From: Bacillus sp. SA1-12
GTDB lineage: Bacteria > Bacillota > Bacilli > Bacillales > Bacillaceae
Length of the DNA: 64,000 nt
Reading direction: 5' to 3'
Assembly (NCBI RefSeq): GCF_000981385.1
Contig: NZ_LATZ01000120.1
Coordinates: 124,001-188,000, forward strand
In this document: one piece after another, positions 60,347 through 64,000 of the stretch
Position numbering within the stretch: the first letter of the stretch is position 1
How the letters are laid out: each line of letters begins with the position of its first letter
The notes under the pieces: generated by a model
Databases searched by the model: none
What the model saw: only the letters and a program-made list of their open reading frames with translations
Told to the model about the DNA's origin: nothing
Program-made: the position numbers and the translations under genes

Positions 60347-60735
60347 GGCCTCTTTTTTAGGATAGCCATTGTACAACGTGACAAACAGATTAATTCATTC
60401 TCTTCATCAACAATGTTAATTTCCCATACCATTGTTGTTTTTCCTCTGTGAGCAGGCTTTGCATACGCGGTCACAGTCCCTGACTTTTTCCCGCGAATAT
60501 GATTTGCGTTGATTTCCAACCCAACACAAATTTCTGTTTCCTGATCAATTAAATAATAGGCTCCTACACTTGCAACTGTTTCCGCCAATGCGACAGAAGC
60601 ACCTCCGTGCAACAATCCAAACGGTTGGTGAGTACGGTGGTCTACAGGCATCGTTGCAACTACGCCTTCATCTGAAATAGATGTTATTTCTATACCTAAT
60701 GCCTCCATTAAGGTATTCTCCACATTAAAGTCCAC
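60343..60735 (-). CDS. yuxO: Hotdog-fold thioesterase YuxO
   Basis: A 130-aa PaaI/YdiI-type acyl-CoA thioesterase. FGLLHGGASVALAETVASVGAYY near 39-61 is the active-site helix with the conserved His and Glu. YuxO follows comA in B. subtilis and is in the same operon there; here 490 bp and a terminator lie between, with a possible 26-aa gene. The substrate is not known; enzymes of this size act on aromatic acyl-CoA. Confidence 0.9.
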   Translation of the reverse strand: MDFNVENTLMEALGIEITSISDEGVVATMPVDHRTHQPFGLLHGGASVALAETVASVGAYYLIDQETEICVGLEINANHIRGKKSGTVTAYAKPAHRGKTTMVWEINIVDEENELICLSRCTMAILKKRP

Positions 60736-60804
60736 TCCATTGCCCCCTTACATCCAGTAGTATCAATATGTAGACTATAATGTGAGTATAACACAGCCTA
60801 ATCG

Positions 60805-60885
60805 TTATTTTCTCAATAACGCTACAACCAAAAGCAAATAGAATCCTAGAAATAGCAATGTAGGTGAAATAGCCAAAATGTCCAT
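60805..60885 (-). CDS. Probable 26-aa membrane peptide
   Basis: ATG 60885 lies 6 nt after a strong AGGGGG ribosome site. The frame encodes one helix: MDILAISP, then TLLFLGFYLLLVVALL, ending RK. The acidic start and basic end suit a single-span peptide with its C-terminus inside. It lies between comA and yuxO on the same strand. I know no family; tiny membrane peptides of this form often tune transporters or kinases. Confidence 0.55.
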   Translation of the reverse strand: MDILAISPTLLFLGFYLLLVVALLRK

Positions 60886-61186
60886 AATAACCCCCTAATT
60901 GATGAAACAGTTAATCCTTTCCGTGCAGGCTTTGTTACCATCATAAAGGATGAATATCATGGCAATGTTTACGCTATGTATAGTTTTCGTTAAAACTAGA
61001 TTCACTCTTTGTAAATTGAACATAAGTTTTGAGTCTATTGAAGGGGCTAGATCCTAGAGGCTAAAGGCTGTCGGCAGTAAAATTTGCGACGCCATCGCCA
61101 TGGCAGCCCTTACACAACATGTACTGGGCTTACCAGCTGGATGCCAGCGTTTATCCTCAATTTAAAGTATTTATCATTTCCTAAAC

Positions 61187-61214
61187 GACAAAAAAAGAGC
61201 CAAGTTAAAGGCTC
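61187..61214 (-). terminator. Terminator of comA
   Basis: On the minus strand GGAGCC pairs with GGCTC(T) across 8 nt and is followed by seven T, about 12 nt past the comA stop. Confidence 0.85.
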
Positions 61215-61225
61215 CTTACATTCTG

Positions 61226-61876
61226 CTATTCAATGATTCCCTCAGCTTTTGCAATGAGAACTGCCTCAGTACGTGTACTGACATTTAATTTATTAAAAAT
61301 GGATGTTAGGCTATATTCAATCGATCTTTTACTTAAATGCAGCTGATCAGCAATTTCTTGATTGGTAAGTCCTTTTTCAACCTCATGTAAAATCGCTTTT
61401 TCACGCTCGTTAAAGACATTTTGAACATAGGCGGAATCATCCGTTTTTGCTTGTTTATGATGAAGCAAATTTCGTAAATATTGATAAGGGACAACAATAT
61501 CTCCATTAATGGCATGGCGAACAAAGGATAGCAGCTTTTCTTTCGACTCAGTCTTACTAATTGCACCATGAATGCCAAGTCGGAGTGCCTCTTCTAAATA
61601 ATCCTCCACATCATAACCAGTATACAGGATTATTTTGCATGAATGCTCCATTCGAATAATCGTTTCAGAAAGCTCTATTCCGTTAATTTCTCCTAAATTT
61701 AAATCCATTAAGATCGCATCAAATGGGGAAAAATCAAATTGCTCAAAAGCCTCCACTGTGTAAGGAGGATTTAAGCAATCCACCTGGACTCCAGGCTCAG
61801 CTTCCAGTATTGCTTTTGTACCTTCTCTTACTGCCGGATGATCATCGATCACTAAAATCGTTATTTTTTCTGTCAT
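61226..61876 (-). CDS. comA: Competence response regulator ComA
   Basis: A 216-aa NarL-type regulator close to B. subtilis ComA (214 aa). Acidic DDHPAVREG near 11, phosphoacceptor in AILMDLNLGEINGIEL (about 56), and a LuxR-type HTH with NEREKAILHEVEKGLTNQEIADQLHLSKRSIEYSL near 150-185. Phosphorylated by ComP, it turns on competence and secondary-metabolite genes in response to the ComX pheromone. I chose ATG 61876 after AAGGGTG; the GTG at 61885 overlaps that site. Confidence 0.94.
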   Translation of the reverse strand: MTEKITILVIDDHPAVREGTKAILEAEPGVQVDCLNPPYTVEAFEQFDFSPFDAILMDLNLGEINGIELSETIIRMEHSCKIILYTGYDVEDYLEEALRLGIHGAISKTESKEKLLSFVRHAINGDIVVPYQYLRNLLHHKQAKTDDSAYVQNVFNEREKAILHEVEKGLTNQEIADQLHLSKRSIEYSLTSIFNKLNVSTRTEAVLIAKAEGIIE

Positions 61877-61921
61877 TTTTTTCACCCTTTAAATTGTACT
61901 TAACGATGGGATGTCCAATTA

Positions 61922-61977
61922 AGAAGGGGCTGTCTCAGGAAGGGTCTGACCCTTTGGTTTTGAGAAAGCCCCTTTAT
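61922..61977. other. Strong nested hairpin between comP and comA
   Basis: On the minus strand AAGGGGCT pairs with AGCCCCTT, enclosing a second stem AAGGGTC/GACCCTT. It lies in the 112-nt gap between the comP stop and the comA start, with no run of T after it. It may limit readthrough from comP or protect the comA message. Confidence 0.6.
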
Positions 61978-61988
61978 AAACGCCAAAC

Positions 61989-64000
61989 TTAAATTTCAAC
62001 ATCAATTTTTAAGCCGTTACCTTTTGCTGAGTCAATGTTAATTGAGCCTTTTAAGGCCTTCACCCGCTCGCTAATTCCTGACAATCCCATACTTTCGGTT
62101 TTATCATACCTATGATTATAATCAAACCCAATTCCATTGTCCTCATAATGAAGAACTATTTTTTCTTTTATACAAACAAGAATGATTAATACGTGTGATG
62201 CTTTTGAATGCTTTTGGGCATTTGTCAGCAATTCTTGGACAATCCGATAAAGATTTAACTGTGTATCAATATCGAGATTCATTGTAAAGTTACCTGTATT
62301 TAATCTGATATCAAAGTCAACGATTTCCTGATATTGCATCACCAGCTTATTAAGAGCCTTAACCAAGCCCAAATCATAAAGCAATTGCGGGCGCAATTCC
62401 TGACACGTTTCCCTTGTGGTTTTAATAATTTTCGTCATATTGCTATTCATCTTTTGCAGCTGGTTCTTTAATTCCGTTGATTCCACATCAATTCCAGATA
62501 GTACAAGCTCACACTGTCTTTTTAACGAAACTAAATCCTGAAGCACTGAATCATGAAGATCCTTTGCAAGATTTGAGCGTTGCTTTTCTTCAATCGAAAA
62601 TAACAGTTTTGTAAGCCATGCCGGATTTTGTCCCTCTGTCTCAATCTTTTGTAAATGCTGCATAAGCTCGTCAATTTTCAAAAAGTTTTCTAACGATACA
62701 TTCGTATAAAAAGATAAGGTTTTTAGCCAAGAAATTTCATCGCGTGTAAGTCTCGGTGTATTTAAGATCGACAAACAAAGCAGCACATAGCTCCTATCCT
62801 CGGTTTCGCCAATATTAATGACAAAACCCTTATCCACTTCAATTATTTTCCCAATTTCATTCGAAACATTTTTTATTTCTGAAAGATAGGAACCAAAGTC
62901 CGCTTCTTTTGCATGCGGGTCAACAGAAGTTATCTCCTTCTGCTTATCAATCTCAATAAAAAAGGCCTTGCTAACCAGCAAAACGTCCACGATGACCTGT
63001 TTCAGTTCGGTGATAACCTGATCTAAATTACTCGACTTCCTAATGCTTTGAGTATATTTAAAAATGCTGTCTTGGTAATTGTATTTTTCAGAAAATCTTT
63101 TCAGTCTGAAGCGGAAATCAAAGATTTCTTTTATATAAAAGACAAGGATCATTGCTAAATAAACTACAATTGTGAGTTTTATCTGATAAAAATCAGGGTT
63201 ACTTTCCTTTAAATTAAGCATAATGCCTACAATAACCAAGGAAGGTATTATTGCTAATAATGAGTAATACCTCAACCTTCCTAATAAAAACTCAATATCA
63301 TATATTTTGGTAGCTAAAAATTGATAAACCAAAGAAAAAGGTATTAATAATAAGAATGCAGCTAAAAAAGTTGGTGAAAAGATATATTTCTGAAAAATGA
63401 CATAAGGTAAAACATAGAATAATAAAAAGGGTGAGAATGCTAGAACATTCGTAACTATTAATATTTTAACTATATACGCTTGTTCCGAGTACTTTATCTT
63501 TTTTAATCCAGTAAATTTCAAAACAAAGGTTAAAATAAGCAAAATAAAAAAAGAACTTAGATTGATCATTCTATTTATATGAAAGCTAAATAAAAATATA
63601 TTTTGAGAAATCTCAGCAAGTAAATTAAGTACTACTAAGAAATATCCAAATTTTATAAAAGCAAAACTAAAGAGTTTTTTCCCGAGTTCATAAAAATATT
63701 GATATAAAAAATGAAGATAACTTACAGGTACCAGAATAAATAAACTTAAGTTAATATATCTGCTTATTTCATCCCCTCTTGAAGAGCCAGTGGCACTAAT
63801 ATATGCCATTGCAATAATTAATAAAAATAAATTAAGCAAATTTGCAGACTTTAAATTAACTGTCTTATTTGATTTATAGATATAAAAGCTACAGAAGATA
63901 CAAAGAGAAAGTACTGTCAATGGTATTATTATAACAAATAGACTCTGTGTACTAAGTAATGAAGTGTAAACCTGGTAATATTTATTTATACCGTCTCTTT
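61989..64000 (-). CDS. comP: Competence sensor kinase ComP, N-terminus outside the window
   Basis: The frame is open to the right edge, so about 669 residues of an expected ~770 are present; the internal TTG at 63918 is not the start. The membrane region runs from the edge to about 63150 with many helices. A GAF-like linker precedes the kinase core, which has NLAKDLHDSVLQDLVSLKR (phosphoacceptor His), ELLTNAQKHSKA and GLSGISERVKALKG, the HPK7/NarL-kinase type that pairs with ComA. ComP binds the pheromone ComX; comQ and comX should lie just past the edge. The membrane half is known to vary greatly between strains. Confidence 0.92.
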   Translation of the reverse strand, partial: RDGINKYYQVYTSLLSTQSLFVIIIPLTVLSLCIFCSFYIYKSNKTVNLKSANLLNLFLLIIAMAYISATGSSRGDEISRYINLSLFILVPVSYLHFLYQYFYELGKKLFSFAFIKFGYFLVVLNLLAEISQNIFLFSFHINRMINLSSFFILLILTFVLKFTGLKKIKYSEQAYIVKILIVTNVLAFSPFLLFYVLPYVIFQKYIFSPTFLAAFLLLIPFSLVYQFLATKIYDIEFLLGRLRYYSLLAIIPSLVIVGIMLNLKESNPDFYQIKLTIVVYLAMILVFYIKEIFDFRFRLKRFSEKYNYQDSIFKYTQSIRKSSNLDQVITELKQVIVDVLLVSKAFFIEIDKQKEITSVDPHAKEADFGSYLSEIKNVSNEIGKIIEVDKGFVINIGETEDRSYVLLCLSILNTPRLTRDEISWLKTLSFYTNVSLENFLKIDELMQHLQKIETEGQNPAWLTKLLFSIEEKQRSNLAKDLHDSVLQDLVSLKRQCELVLSGIDVESTELKNQLQKMNSNMTKIIKTTRETCQELRPQLLYDLGLVKALNKLVMQYQEIVDFDIRLNTGNFTMNLDIDTQLNLYRIVQELLTNAQKHSKASHVLIILVCIKEKIVLHYEDNGIGFDYNHRYDKTESMGLSGISERVKALKGSINIDSAKGNGLKIDVEI

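Larger units (their letters stand above)
60736..61225. other. Intergenic region between yuxO and comA
   Basis: Contains a probable 26-aa ORF (60805-60885), the comA terminator (61187-61214) and, at about 61030-61150, a GC-richer segment with possible pairings (GGCTGTC... GGCAGCC; CCAGCTGGATGCCAGC). I do not recognise the segment. Confidence 0.45.

Noticed and set aside
63918-63920. TTG start codon for a short ComP
   Set aside because: The frame is open upstream to the window edge and continues with hydrophobic residues, so the true start lies outside.

Overview
The window is chromosomal DNA of a low-GC, spore-forming Gram-positive bacterium of the Bacillaceae. From about 33.7 kb to the right end the gene order follows the Bacillus subtilis yug-kin-pbpD-mrp-com region: yugU, mstX-yugO, yugN, pgi, yugJ, yuzA, yugI, alaT/alaR, yugF, yugE, patB, kinB, kapB, kapD, pbpD, yuxK, yufK, yufS, mrpABCDEFG, yuxO, comA, comP. 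A transglutaminase (tgl) and KinB point to sporulation, and ComP/ComA to quorum-regulated competence. I saw no rRNA, tRNA, CRISPR array, prophage or intact insertion sequence.

Layout. 0-0.6 kb: 5' end of the potassium importer gene kimA (runs off the left edge) behind a c-di-AMP riboswitch. 0.7-1.6 kb: a 46-aa ORF and a tandem array with a 52-nt period. 1.7-9.3 kb: secDF, an unknown membrane protein, an esterase, ppaC, a nitronate monooxygenase and the C4-dicarboxylate carrier dctP. 9.4-13.7 kb: a second 52-nt array and an operon iclR-kdgK-aldolase-dgoD for D-galactonate breakdown, whose kinase gene is interrupted by an in-frame TGA. 13.9-17.4 kb: dctB and the dctSR two-component system. 17.4-31 kb: a PrmA paralogue, an epimerase/aldo-keto reductase pair facing an HxlR regulator, an orphan trpB, a PrsA-like foldase, yclJK, cspB, and a MarR/MMPL export pair. 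31-33.6 kb: small membrane proteins, an MBL hydrolase and tgl. 33.7-64 kb: the conserved yug-com block. It is interrupted by an ECF sigma factor with a large membrane partner, and it lacks the malKR-nup-maeN genes that B. subtilis has between yufK and yufS.

Themes. Potassium, sodium and pH handling recurs (kimA with riboswitch, mstX-yugO, mrp). Sensing and development recur too (dctSR, yclJK, kinB/kapB/kapD, comPA, an ECF sigma). The intergenic DNA is rich in repeats of at least three kinds: two 52-nt-period arrays that look related to each other, two short arrays of about 20 nt period, and a dispersed palindromic element with several full copies and fragments that often abuts stop codons.

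The strongest leads for a second look are the 52-nt arrays, the nonsense codon in kdgK, the ECF sigma/557-aa partner pair with a self-directed promoter, the Mistic-like protein with a TTG start, and a 26-aa membrane peptide gene between yuxO and comA. Family assignments rest on recognising protein motifs and gene order by eye; no database search was run.
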